From: Saccharopolyspora flava
Lineage (GTDB): Bacteria; Actinomycetota; Actinomycetes; Mycobacteriales; Pseudonocardiaceae
Direction of reading: 5' to 3'
DNA: 64,000 bases
Assembly (NCBI RefSeq): GCF_900116135.1
Contig: NZ_FOZX01000009.1
Span: 186,001-250,000 of the forward strand
Shown: positions 8,906-17,136 of the stretch, one piece after another
Layout: each line of letters opens with the position of its first letter
Numbering within the stretch: position 1 is the stretch's first letter
Made by a program: the position numbers and the translations under genes
The notes under the pieces: generated by a model
Databases searched by the model: none
What the model was told of the DNA's origin: nothing
Seen by the model: only the letters and a program-made list of their open reading frames with translations

Positions 8906-9703
8906 CTAGTCGGTCGAGGTGGTCTGCCCGGCAGGATGCAGGCGGCGGACCTCGTCACGCAGCTGCTGGATCTCGGCGAGCAGGATCGTGGTCTGGTTCT
9001 CCTCCGCCCGCTCGTGCTCGCGGGCCACCTGCGACTCCATCGCCGAGACCGTCACCGCGATGAACAGGTTGAGCACGGTGAACGTGGTGACCGCGATGTA
9101 GGCGATGAAGAAGATCCAGGCCAGCGGCTCGGCCTCCATCACCGAGCGCGCCACCTCCGACCAGGCCTCCCCGGTCATGACCTGGAACAGGGTGAACAGC
9201 GAGGACCCCAGGTCGCCGAAGTACTCCGGCGCGACGGTGCTGAACAGCTTGGTGGCGATCACCGAGCCCACGTAGAGGATCAGCACCAGCAACGCCGCGA
9301 TCGAGGTCATCCCCGGCAGCGCGCTCAGCAGCGCGCCGACGACCCGCCGCATGCTGGGGACCGCCGAGATCAGCCGCAGCGCCCGCAGGATCCGCAGCGC
9401 CCGCAGCACCCCGAGCGAACCGGTGGCGGGCAGCAGCGCGACGCCCACGATGATCGCGTCGAAGCAGTTCCACGGGTCGCGGAAGAAGCGCGGCCCGTGC
9501 GCGTAGAGGCGCGCGGCGAGCTCGACGGTGAAGATCGCCAGGGCGATCCGGTCGGCCGCGTGCAGCACCTCGCCGTACTCGGCGACCAGGGAAGGCGAGG
9601 TCTCGCAGCCCAGCGTCACCGCGTTGAGCAGGATGACCCCGATGATGAACTGCTGGAACCGCGGCGCCTCGACCAGCTCGCGCAATCGCTCGCGTGTGCT
9701 CAC
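8906..9703 (-). CDS. Voltage-gated sodium channel homologue (NaChBac type)
   Basis: A 265-aa single-domain six-helix channel, expected to work as a membrane tetramer. The S4 voltage sensor LRALRILRALRLIS has Arg at every third position. The pore loop TLFQVMTGEAWSEV matches bacterial Nav channels, with the selectivity Glu retained but TGEAW where NavAb and NaChBac have TLESW. S6 (FIAYIAVTTFTVLNLFIAV) is followed by a C-terminal coiled coil (EHERAEENQTTILLAEIQQL) that tetramerises Nav channels. The GTG at 9703 is preceded by GGGGGA. It is followed by a HAD phosphatase after 7 nt. Ion preference is inferred, not shown. Confidence 0.88.
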   Translation of the reverse strand: MSTRERLRELVEAPRFQQFIIGVILLNAVTLGCETSPSLVAEYGEVLHAADRIALAIFTVELAARLYAHGPRFFRDPWNCFDAIIVGVALLPATGSLGVLRALRILRALRLISAVPSMRRVVGALLSALPGMTSIAALLVLILYVGSVIATKLFSTVAPEYFGDLGSSLFTLFQVMTGEAWSEVARSVMEAEPLAWIFFIAYIAVTTFTVLNLFIAVTVSAMESQVAREHERAEENQTTILLAEIQQLRDEVRRLHPAGQTTSTD

Positions 9704-9809
9704 GTGTTGTCCCCCGATGTCGTACCCGGTGTGATCGGTGATCAACTTAGCCGGAGGCCTCCGGGAACCCGCGCAGGCACGACCGACTGTCGCCGACGGC
9801 ACAGCGGCA

Positions 9810-10283
9810 TCAGCTCCGGCGGGCGTGCAGCGCGCGCACCTCCGCTGCCAGCTCCGGGTCCGGGCCGTCGACGTCGGCGCCGGGCACGATCAGCTCGATC
9901 GGCAGCGCCGCGACGGGGGAGACGGGCAGTCCCAGCTCGGCGGCCCACTCGCCGAGCTGCGCCGACGAGGAGGCGTAGACGATGCGGCCCAGCCCGACCC
10001 AGGCGTGCGCCGCCGAGCACATCGGGCAGTGCTCGCCGGAGGTGTAGACGGTGCAGCGCGGGCGGATCGCGGCGGCGACGTTGCCGGCCGCCCACCGCGC
10101 GATCGCGAACTCCGGGTGCTGCGTGGCGTCGCCGCCCGACACGCGGTTGTGGTCCTCGAACAGCACGTCGCCCTCGGGGGAGACCAGGACGGAGCCGAAC
10201 GGTTCGTCCCCGGACTCCAGTGCTCGGGTCGCGAGCCCCACCGCGCGGCGCAGGAAATCGCGGTCGATGTCGCTGATGGTCAT
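9810..10283 (-). CDS. Nucleoside/guanine deaminase-like protein
   Basis: A 157-aa member of the cytidine/deoxycytidylate deaminase superfamily. Zinc-binding motifs are TQHPEFAIA (His and catalytic Glu) and SGEHCPMCSAA (two Cys). The DEPFGSVLV N-terminal strand is typical of guanine deaminase and tRNA-adenosine-deaminase-like members; lack of a tRNA-binding tail favours a free-base or nucleoside deaminase. It lies 29 nt downstream of a TetR gene on the same strand and ends the leftward block MFS-P450-TetR-deaminase. It is soluble and cytosolic. Confidence 0.82.
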   Translation of the reverse strand: MTISDIDRDFLRRAVGLATRALESGDEPFGSVLVSPEGDVLFEDHNRVSGGDATQHPEFAIARWAAGNVAAAIRPRCTVYTSGEHCPMCSAAHAWVGLGRIVYASSSAQLGEWAAELGLPVSPVAALPIELIVPGADVDGPDPELAAEVRALHARRS

Positions 10284-10312
10284 CCGCTCACGCTAGCGCG
10301 GGCCGCTCACCG

Positions 10313-10897
10313 TCACCGGCCGCGCGCCGACGGGGGAGGCAGCGTGTCCGGTGACGGGCGCAGGCCGTCGACGAGCAGCGCGAGGTAGCGGCGGCGGTCC
10401 AGCCCCTCGGGGTCGTCGGGGTGGACGGTGCTCAGCGTCATGGAGATGACCGCCGCCAGGTCGCGGACCTCCAGCTCGGGACGGACCACGCCCGCCTCGA
10501 TCGCGCGGTCGAGCATCCGCCGCAGCGAATTCACGCACCGCTGCACGCTTTCCACGTCGGCCACGCGGGCCTCCCGGGTCACCGCGAGCAGGCCCTGGCG
10601 CCGGGAGAGGGAGTCGACCGCGGCGCTGAGCAGGCCGGTGAGGTCGTGCCAGGCGTCGTCGGTGCGCGCGTCGGCCACCGGCTCCACCTCGGTGCTGAGC
10701 ACGTGGTCGAAGGCCGCGCGCACCACCTGGTCCCGGTTGCCGAAGCGCCGGTAGAGCGTCGCCACGCTCACGGCCGCGCGGTCGGCGATCTCCTCGAGCG
10801 TGACGGCCGGACCCGCGTCCTCGAACGCCGCCAGCGCGGCGTCGACGATCCGCTGGTGGTTGCGCGCGGCATCCGCCCGCAATGTCCGCTCCGCCAT
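10313..10897 (-). CDS. TetR-family regulator
   Basis: A 194-aa TetR regulator. The HTH (residues about 10-57) contains VTLEEIADRAAVSVATLYRRFGNRDQVV. The ligand-binding C-terminal domain is variable. The ATG at 10897 is chosen because MAERTLRADAARNHQRIVDAA is a normal TetR N-terminus; an ATG seven codons upstream is possible. It is 44 nt downstream of the P450 gene on the same strand and may control that block; the inverted repeat at 12167-12192 in front of the P450 is a possible site. Confidence 0.86.
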   Translation of the reverse strand: MAERTLRADAARNHQRIVDAALAAFEDAGPAVTLEEIADRAAVSVATLYRRFGNRDQVVRAAFDHVLSTEVEPVADARTDDAWHDLTGLLSAAVDSLSRRQGLLAVTREARVADVESVQRCVNSLRRMLDRAIEAGVVRPELEVRDLAAVISMTLSTVHPDDPEGLDRRRYLALLVDGLRPSPDTLPPPSARGR

Positions 10898-10941
10898 GGC
10901 ACGGGACCGTAACAGCACCGCGCGGCCGCGAGTTCAGCCGC

Positions 10942-12135
10942 TCACCAGGTCAGCTGCAGCTGCTGCAACCCGTAGACGGCGTTGAAGACGCGGAAGTCCG
11001 GCTCCGCGTCCGGGTTCGCCAGGGCCAGGTCCGGGAAACGCCGCAGCAGCGCGGGGAAGGCGATGCGCATCTCCATCCGGGCCAGCGGGGCGCCGAGGCA
11101 GTGGTGCACGCCGTGGCCGAACGCGAGGTGCCCGCCGGCTCCCCGGGTGATGTCGAGGGTCTCCGGGTCGTCGATGAACGAGGCGTCGCGGTTGGCGGCC
11201 GGGATCGACAGCAGCACCAGCTCGCCCGCCGGGATGGTCTTCCCGGCGATCTCGACGTCCTCGGTGGTCATCCGCATCGCCACCGAGTGCACGATCGACA
11301 GCCAGCGCAGCAGCTCCTCCACGGCGGGCTCGACCATCGCCGGGTCGTCGCGGACCAGGGCGAGCTGGTCGGGGTTCTGCAGCAGCGCCAGGGTTCCCAG
11401 CCCGAGCATGTTCGAGGTGGTCTCGTGCCCGGCGAGCAGCAGCAGCGCGGCGACGCCCACCAGCTCGTCGGTGGTGATGTCGTCGCCGTGCTCGCGCACC
11501 AGCATGCCGAGCATGTCCTCGCCCGGGTCGGCCTGGGCGCGCTCGACGAGTCCGGTCATGTAGTCCCGGTTGGCGCGCTGGGCCTCGATCCGCTGCTCCC
11601 GGGGCAGCGAGGTGTCGAGCAGGCGGGCCGAGATGCTCTGGAACTCGTCGCGATCCGAGTAGGGCACGCCCAGCAGCTCGCAGATCACCAGCGAGGGGAC
11701 CGGCAGCGCGAAGTTGGCGACCAGGTCGGCGGGCTTGCCCGCTCGCTCGAAGTCGTCGAGCGCGGCCTCGACGATCTCCACGATCCGCGGTTCGAGCCGG
11801 CGCATCCGGCGCACGGTGAACTCCGGGGTGAGCATCCGGCGCAGCCGCGAGTGCTCCGGCGGGTCGTAGCCGAGCAGGCCACCGGCCCGCATCCGGGCCT
11901 TCTCCTCGTCGCTGAGCTGCTCCTCCAGCGGTGAGGTGGCCCGGGCCCGGGCGTTGCTGAACCGGGCCGGGTCGCCGAGCACGCGCCGCACGTCGGCGAA
12001 GCGGGTCACCAGGTAGCCGGTCTGGCCGAAGGGGGACTCCACCTTCACCACGCCGTCCCCGTCGCGCACCTCGCCGAGTTCGGCGCCGGGGTTGAACCCG
12101 TCGCGTCGCATCTGCAGCGGCAGTTCCACCGTCAT
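10942..12135 (-). CDS. Cytochrome P450
   Basis: A 397-aa bacterial class I P450 (soluble, needing ferredoxin and reductase from elsewhere). The I-helix oxygen-binding motif is LLLAGHETTSN, the ExxR of the K-helix is VEELLR, and the haem loop FGHGVHHCLG carries the axial Cys346. The style is that of CYP107/CYP105-like actinomycete enzymes for secondary metabolites or xenobiotics. Length is normal. It follows an MFS exporter on the same strand (73-bp gap with an inverted repeat) and precedes a TetR. No ferredoxin gene is nearby. Confidence 0.94.
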   Translation of the reverse strand: MTVELPLQMRRDGFNPGAELGEVRDGDGVVKVESPFGQTGYLVTRFADVRRVLGDPARFSNARARATSPLEEQLSDEEKARMRAGGLLGYDPPEHSRLRRMLTPEFTVRRMRRLEPRIVEIVEAALDDFERAGKPADLVANFALPVPSLVICELLGVPYSDRDEFQSISARLLDTSLPREQRIEAQRANRDYMTGLVERAQADPGEDMLGMLVREHGDDITTDELVGVAALLLLAGHETTSNMLGLGTLALLQNPDQLALVRDDPAMVEPAVEELLRWLSIVHSVAMRMTTEDVEIAGKTIPAGELVLLSIPAANRDASFIDDPETLDITRGAGGHLAFGHGVHHCLGAPLARMEMRIAFPALLRRFPDLALANPDAEPDFRVFNAVYGLQQLQLTW

Positions 12136-12166
12136 CGTTCGCCCGCCCTTTCCTCGCGTTCGCCGG

Positions 12167-12192
12167 ATAAGTGAGAGGCTACTAGCACTTAT
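12167..12192. promoter_or_regulatory. Inverted repeat upstream of the P450
   Basis: ATAAGTG at 12167-12173 and CACTTAT at 12186-12192 form a perfect 7-bp dyad with a 12-nt spacer, 32-57 nt upstream of the P450 start. It is notably AT-rich for this DNA. A TetR operator or promoter overlap is plausible; the cognate regulator is not known. Confidence 0.5.
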
Positions 12193-12208
12193 TCGTCCTT
12201 CGCCACGA

Positions 12209-13507
12209 TCATCCGGCGACCGCGCTCTCCGGGACGGCCTCCGGCGCCCGCTCCGGGTTCCTGCGGTGCAGGAACACGATCAGGGCGAGGAAGACGACCA
12301 CCGCGGCGAGGGTGACCAGCAGCCACGCCGACCAGCCCGCGGCCTCGGCAAACCGAGGCGCCAGCAGCACGGCCCCGAGCACGACGAGCCTGCTGACCAG
12401 GTGCTGCAGGCCGAAGGCCGTGCCCTCGGCGTCGACGTGGGTCTCCTCGACGTAGGCGGCGAAGGCCGCCATCCACGGCCCGAAGACCGCGCCGAGCGCG
12501 ACCCCCAGGGCGATGAACGCCACGGCAACGACCGCCGCCGGCGCCCCGGTGCCGAGTCCGAGCAGGACGATGAGGGCCAGCAGCGCCGCGCCCGAGGTCG
12601 TGCCGCCGGCGAGCAGGAACGGGGTGCGCCGCTGGAGCCGGTCCGACCAGCGCGAGAACCCCAGGCTCGCCACGAGGTTCGCTCCCCAGAAGAGCATCAT
12701 GATCAGCGAGGCGAGCCGCACCGGAACCCCGAGCGCCTCGCCGAGCAGCACCTGGCCGTAGGCGTTGAGCGTGCCCAGCAGCAGGAACAGCGCCGACATC
12801 GCCGCCACGTAGGTCCACGCCGTCGCGTTGCGCACGGGGGAGTCGGTCCTGGTCGGCGTGATCGAACGGACCGATTCCTCCGACAGCCGGATCTCCCGGC
12901 GCACCGGTGGGGCGAGCTCGCGCAGGGTCGCGGCGACCACGACGGCCCCGGCCAGCGAGATCCCGGCCATCAGGTGCAGCTGCGCCTGCCAGGTCCCGCC
13001 GAGCAGGTCCAGCGTCAGCGCGGTCAGCGCGGCGGCGAAGAAGTTGGCGCCCACGGTGCCCCAGGAGAAGAACGCGAACGCCTGCGCCCTGCCCATGCGC
13101 GGCGCGAAATCCCGCACCAGCGGGGCGCTTCCGGCCGCCGCGATGCCCTCGACCAGCGCGAGCACGACGCGGGCGGTGGTGAACTGCGCCTCGGTGGTGG
13201 CGGTGGCCATGAACAGGCAGGCCAGTCCGGACAGGAACAGGAACGGCACCATCAGCCGCACCCGGCCGAGCCGGTCCACCAGCTTGCCGCCGACGAACCC
13301 GGCCACCGCGCCGACCAGCAGCGACACCGCGGTGATCACGCCGTAGCGGCCCAGCGGCATCCCGAGGTCGGCGAGCAGCAGGCTCAGCACCGGGGCGATC
13401 TGGCCCTCGTAGGCGGTGAGGAACATGGCCAGGATCGCGGCGGCGAGCAGCCCGCGCCGTCGCGCACCGGTCGGATAGGTCTGCAGCTCACGACGATGTG
13501 GCAGCAC
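12209..13507 (-). CDS. MFS transporter
   Basis: A 432-aa 12-helix major facilitator transporter in the plasma membrane. The cytoplasmic loop 2-3 motif appears as GGKLVDRLGRVRLM, with a second copy-like loop FSRWSDRLQRRTPF between helices 8 and 9. I prefer the GTG at 13507 because GAGGAG lies 7 nt upstream; an ATG at 13543 has no ribosome-binding site and falls inside a palindromic operator. The gene follows its TetR regulator on the same strand (91-bp gap) and precedes the P450. Drug or metabolite efflux is likely; the substrate is unknown. Confidence 0.88.
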   Translation of the reverse strand: MLPHRRELQTYPTGARRRGLLAAAILAMFLTAYEGQIAPVLSLLLADLGMPLGRYGVITAVSLLVGAVAGFVGGKLVDRLGRVRLMVPFLFLSGLACLFMATATTEAQFTTARVVLALVEGIAAAGSAPLVRDFAPRMGRAQAFAFFSWGTVGANFFAAALTALTLDLLGGTWQAQLHLMAGISLAGAVVVAATLRELAPPVRREIRLSEESVRSITPTRTDSPVRNATAWTYVAAMSALFLLLGTLNAYGQVLLGEALGVPVRLASLIMMLFWGANLVASLGFSRWSDRLQRRTPFLLAGGTTSGAALLALIVLLGLGTGAPAAVVAVAFIALGVALGAVFGPWMAAFAAYVEETHVDAEGTAFGLQHLVSRLVVLGAVLLAPRFAEAAGWSAWLLVTLAAVVVFLALIVFLHRRNPERAPEAVPESAVAG

Positions 13508-13537
13508 GGCACCGCTCCTCACTGTTCGAGACAGATG

Positions 13538-13561
13538 GTCCATTCATGGACGAGCTGTCCA
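13538..13561. promoter_or_regulatory. Overlapping palindromes upstream of the MFS gene
   Basis: GTCCATTCATGGAC (13538-13551, 6-nt arms) overlaps TGGACGAGCTGTCCA (13547-13561, 5-nt arms). Both use the half-site TGGAC, which also occurs in the TetR/ligase promoter at 14284-14308. They are good candidates for the operator of the adjacent TetR protein. Confidence 0.6.
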
Positions 13562-13598
13562 GAAACTAGCCCGGAGGGCGGTGGTGCTCAAGCGGTTC

Positions 13599-14258
13599 TC
13601 AGGATTCGAGGTCCGGTGGCGGGCCGTCGAAACCGAGGCCCCACCACCGGCCGTGCCGGGACAGCGAGGCCAGCATCCGCGCCGCCTCGGCCAGCGGCAT
13701 CGGCGGTTCCGGGCTGGAGAAGTACCAGGTCAGCACGGCGGTCACCTCGCCGACCCAGGTGCGCGCCAGCAGGTCGAGATCGAGCCGGGGAGTCACCTCG
13801 TTGGTCTCGGCGCGGGCGGAGAACTCGGCGCGCACCGATCGGGACAGCGCCTCGGTGAGCGCGTGCAGCGCCCGGCCGTCGCCGTCGCCGCGCAGGATCA
13901 GCCGGTAGACCTCGCCGCGCTCCTCGGCGTGCTCGAACAGGGCTCGCACCGGACGCCCGTTGAAGCCCTCCGCCGAGTCCAGCGCGGGCTGGGTCCGCTC
14001 GGCGAGCTCGCCGAGCAGGGTGCGCACGACGGCGTCGAAGAGCTCGTCCTTGTCGCTGTAGTGCGTGTAGAACGTCGCGCGCCCGACGTCGGCCCGCTCG
14101 GCGATCTCCTCGACGGTCAGCGAGGCGTAGCCGCGCTCCAGGGCGAGCTCGACGAGCGCGGTTTGCAGCGCGGTGCGGGTGCGCCGCGTCCTGCGGTCCT
14201 CGCGGCGCGGGGCGTCCCGGCGAGAGCCGCCGGTCGTGGTCGGGGCGTTGGTGGGCAT
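13599..14258 (-). CDS. TetR-family regulator
   Basis: A 219-aa TetR protein. A basic N-terminus (RRDAPRREDRRTRRTRTALQ) precedes the HTH (about 28-72; LTVEEIAERADVGRATFYTHYSDKDELF). It is divergent from the AMP-ligase operon and lies upstream of the MFS gene. Shared TGGAC half-sites in front of both suggest it represses the ligase operon and the exporter. The ligand may be the acyl substrate or acyl-CoA product of that operon, which is an inference. Confidence 0.87.
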   Translation of the reverse strand: MPTNAPTTTGGSRRDAPRREDRRTRRTRTALQTALVELALERGYASLTVEEIAERADVGRATFYTHYSDKDELFDAVVRTLLGELAERTQPALDSAEGFNGRPVRALFEHAEERGEVYRLILRGDGDGRALHALTEALSRSVRAEFSARAETNEVTPRLDLDLLARTWVGEVTAVLTWYFSSPEPPMPLAEAARMLASLSRHGRWWGLGFDGPPPDLES

Positions 14259-14283
14259 GCGCTGATTCTGCCAGCGGACGCCC

Positions 14284-14312
14284 TGGACAATCCTGGACAG
14301 TCTGTCTATAAA
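14284..14312 (+). promoter_or_regulatory. Consensus-like promoter with embedded operator
   Basis: TGGACA (14284-14289) and TATAAA (14307-14312) are separated by exactly 17 bp, an unusually good housekeeping-sigma promoter for this genome. The palindrome GACAGTCTGTC (14296-14306) fills the end of the spacer, so a bound TetR would block RNA polymerase. Transcription should begin about 14319-14321, at or next to the ligase ATG, implying a leaderless mRNA. Confidence 0.7.
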
Positions 14313-14320
14313 TGGTCTTC

Positions 14321-15871
14321 ATGTTGCGAACATGTGGCGTGAACCTCGGTCACTACCTCACCCGCACCGCCCGGAACCGCCCGGACGCGATCGCGCTGAC
14401 CTGCGCGGATCAGCGCTGGACCTACGCGGAACTGGACGCCGAGAGCAACCGGATCGCCTCCGCGCTGCGGGCTCGCGGATTCACCCGGGGCACCCGCGTG
14501 GCGACCCTCGCGGGCAACCGGGGAGAGCTCGTCGTCGTCGAGATGGCCCTGTGCAAGGCCGGTCTCGTGCGCGTCCCGCTCTCGCCGCGGCTGTCGGCCG
14601 CCGAGATCGGCCAGGTCCTCGCCGACGCCGAGCCGCGCGCGGTCTTCGTCGACCGGGCCCACCGCGACACCCTCCGCCCGCTGCTCGACGACGCCGCGCT
14701 GGTCGTGGAACTCGATGCGGGAGAAGGTTTCTCGTACCGCCAGCTGGTCGCCGAGGGCGACGAGGCGGAGATCGCCGTCGACGTCTCGCCCGACGACCCG
14801 GCCGTCCTGAACTTCACCTCCGGCTCCAGCGGCACCCTCAAAGCCGCCGTGCAGACCGTCGGCAACCGCCTGGCCTGCCTCCGCAAGCTCGCGATGCGCG
14901 GCACCGGCGACACCGAGGTCTACCTCGCGCCCGGACCGATCACCCACGCCAGCGGCATGGGCATCCTGTCCTGCTTCTTCCGCGGATCGACCGTGGTCGT
15001 GCTGCCCGCCTTCGACGTCGAGGGCTACCTCGACGTCCTCGAACGCGAACGCGTCACCACCACCTTCCTGGTGCCTGCGATGCTCAACCGGGTGCTGGCC
15101 TCGCCGACGCTGGCCGAGCGCGACCTGTCCGCCCTGCGCTCGCTGACCCTCGGCGGCGCCCCCGTCAGCCCCACCCGGCTGCGCGAGGCGGTCGCGGCCT
15201 TCGGCCCGGTCGTCGCGCAGGGCTACGGGCAGGCCGAGACCACCAGCGCGATCACCCACCTCTCGGCCGAGGAGATCGCGCACGCCGTCGAGGCCGACCC
15301 GGAACTGCTGCTGTCGTGCGGACGTCCCGTCTTCGACACCGAGGTGCGCGTCGTCGACGACTCCGGCGCGCCCGTGCCGCCCGGCGTGATCGGGGAGGTC
15401 GTGGCGCGCGGCCCGGACTGCGTGCGCGAGTACCACCGGGCGCCGGAGGCGAGCGCCGAGACGTTCCGCGACGGCTGGGTGCGCACCGGCGACCTGGGCC
15501 GGTTCCGCGAGGACGGCTACCTGTTCCTCGTCGACCGGAAGAAGGACATGATCGTCTCCGGCGGCTACAACGTCTACTGCACCGAGGTCGAAGCCGCCCT
15601 CTACACCCACCCCGACGTCGACGAGGCCTGCGTCCACGGCGTTCCCGACGAGGAGTGGGGCGAGACGGTCAAGGCCTGCGTCGTGCGCCGCGCGGGATCC
15701 GACGTCGGTGCCGACGCGCTCGTCGAGGCCTGCGCGGCCCGCATCGCCCGGCACAAGATCCCGCGCGTCGTGGAGTTCCTCGACGCGCTGCCCCGCACCC
15801 GCACCGGCAAGGTCGACCGCCGCGCGCTGCGCGAACGCGACTGGACCGGCGTCGAACGCCGCATCGGCTGA
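14321..15871 (+). CDS. AMP-dependent acyl-CoA synthetase/ligase
   Basis: A 516-aa ANL-superfamily enzyme that would adenylate a carboxylic acid and transfer it to CoA. Motifs in order: FTSGSSGTLKAA (P-loop), YGQAETTS, TGDLGRFREDGYLFLVDRKK, and the catalytic C-terminal Lys in RTRTGKVDRRAL. The usual Lys/Gly pattern of the P-loop (GTTGxPK) is altered, with Leu-Lys-Ala after GT. ATG 14321 is favoured because the upstream promoter predicts transcription starting there; ATG 14312 lies inside the -10 box and GTG 14339 is another option. It is first of three coupled genes with an MBL hydrolase and an acyl-CoA dehydrogenase. The substrate is unknown. Confidence 0.88.
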   Translation: MLRTCGVNLGHYLTRTARNRPDAIALTCADQRWTYAELDAESNRIASALRARGFTRGTRVATLAGNRGELVVVEMALCKAGLVRVPLSPRLSAAEIGQVLADAEPRAVFVDRAHRDTLRPLLDDAALVVELDAGEGFSYRQLVAEGDEAEIAVDVSPDDPAVLNFTSGSSGTLKAAVQTVGNRLACLRKLAMRGTGDTEVYLAPGPITHASGMGILSCFFRGSTVVVLPAFDVEGYLDVLERERVTTTFLVPAMLNRVLASPTLAERDLSALRSLTLGGAPVSPTRLREAVAAFGPVVAQGYGQAETTSAITHLSAEEIAHAVEADPELLLSCGRPVFDTEVRVVDDSGAPVPPGVIGEVVARGPDCVREYHRAPEASAETFRDGWVRTGDLGRFREDGYLFLVDRKKDMIVSGGYNVYCTEVEAALYTHPDVDEACVHGVPDEEWGETVKACVVRRAGSDVGADALVEACAARIARHKIPRVVEFLDALPRTRTGKVDRRALRERDWTGVERRIG

Positions 15872-15885
15872 GCCCAGGAGACCTC

Positions 15886-17136
15886 ATGAGCGAGATCAGA
15901 ACCCACGCCGACCAGGTCTGGAACGGCCGGATCGACGACCACATCGCCGGCGGCACTCGCGCTGACGCCGTCATCGACATCGCCGACGGGCTCGGGCTGC
16001 TGCCCGGATTCGGCAACGCCATCGCCTTCCGCTCCGCCGGGGAACTGCTGCTCTTCGACACCGGCAACCCGCTGTCGGCCCCGCGCACCCACGCGATCCT
16101 GCGCGAGTGGAGCGGCGACCCGCTGACGCTGGCGTTCTACTCGCACGGCCACATCGACCACGTCGGCGGCCTCGACCCGTTCGACGCCGAACCGCGCCCG
16201 CCGCAGGTCGTCGCGCAGGAACGGGTCCGCGACCGGTTCGACCGCTACGCGCTCACCGCCGGGTACAACGCCCTGATCAACCGCCGCCAGTTCGGCATCG
16301 ACGACCTGCGCTGGCCGCGCACCTACCGGCTGCCCGACGTCACCTTCCGCGACGCGCTCACCGTCACCCGCGCCGGGCTGACCTTCGAGCTGTTCCACGC
16401 CGAAGGCGAGACCGACGACGCCGCCGTCGCCTACGTCCCCGAGCACCGGCTGCTGCTGCCCGGCGACCTGTTCGTCTGGGTGAGCCCCAACTGCGGCAAC
16501 CCGCAGAAGGCGCAGCGCTACCCCCGGGAGTGGGCGCAGGCGCTGCGGCGGATGGCCGGGCTCGGCGCCGAGATCATGCTGCCCTCGCACGGCGCCCCGA
16601 TCTTCGGCGCCGACCGCGTCGAGCAGGCGCTGACCGACACCGCGGAATGGCTCGAATCCCTGGTGGAGCAGACGCTCGGGATGATGAACGACGGTCACCC
16701 GCTCGACGAGATCGTGCAGCGCGTGACCCCGCCGCGGCACCTCGCCGACCGCGTCTACCTGCGCGCCCGCTACGACGAACCGGAGTTCGTGGTGCGCAAC
16801 CTGTGGCGCCGCTACGGCGGCTGGTACGACGGCAACCCGGCCCGCCTCAAACCCGCGCCGGACGCGGTCCTGGCCTCGGCCGTCGCCGAACTCGCTTGTG
16901 GCGCACGGGTTCTCGCCGACGCGGCGCTGCGCGCCCGGGACACCGGCGAGCTGCGGCTGGCCGGGCACCTCGCGGAGATGGCCACCCAGGCGGAGCCGGA
17001 CGACCCCGCGCTGCACCGGGTCCGGGCCGAGGTCTACCGGGCGCGCGCCGAATCCGAGGAATCGCTGATGGCGCGCGGGATCTTCCGCGAAACCGCCCGC
17101 GTCTCAGGCGAACTGGCGGGGGAGGGGACGGCGTGA
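15886..17136 (+). CDS. Metallo-beta-lactamase-fold hydrolase (alkyl-sulfatase-like)
   Basis: A 416-aa protein. The MBL domain carries YSHGHIDHVGG (HxHxDH metal motif, about residue 86) and later GDLFVW and LPSHGAPIFG ligands. The C-terminal part (YGGWYDGNPARLKP, then a helical region) resembles the dimerisation domain of SdsA1-type alkyl sulfatases, though the protein is shorter than those (about 650 aa). It sits between the AMP ligase (14-nt gap, AGGAG ribosome-binding site) and the acyl-CoA dehydrogenase, whose GTG overlaps its stop. A thioester, lactone or sulfate ester hydrolase in the same catabolic route is plausible. Confidence 0.8.
   Translation: MSEIRTHADQVWNGRIDDHIAGGTRADAVIDIADGLGLLPGFGNAIAFRSAGELLLFDTGNPLSAPRTHAILREWSGDPLTLAFYSHGHIDHVGGLDPFDAEPRPPQVVAQERVRDRFDRYALTAGYNALINRRQFGIDDLRWPRTYRLPDVTFRDALTVTRAGLTFELFHAEGETDDAAVAYVPEHRLLLPGDLFVWVSPNCGNPQKAQRYPREWAQALRRMAGLGAEIMLPSHGAPIFGADRVEQALTDTAEWLESLVEQTLGMMNDGHPLDEIVQRVTPPRHLADRVYLRARYDEPEFVVRNLWRRYGGWYDGNPARLKPAPDAVLASAVAELACGARVLADAALRARDTGELRLAGHLAEMATQAEPDDPALHRVRAEVYRARAESEESLMARGIFRETARVSGELAGEGTA

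Noticed and set aside
14321..15871. NRPS adenylation domain
   Set aside because: No carrier or condensation domain follows and the C-terminal region is that of a stand-alone acyl-CoA ligase.
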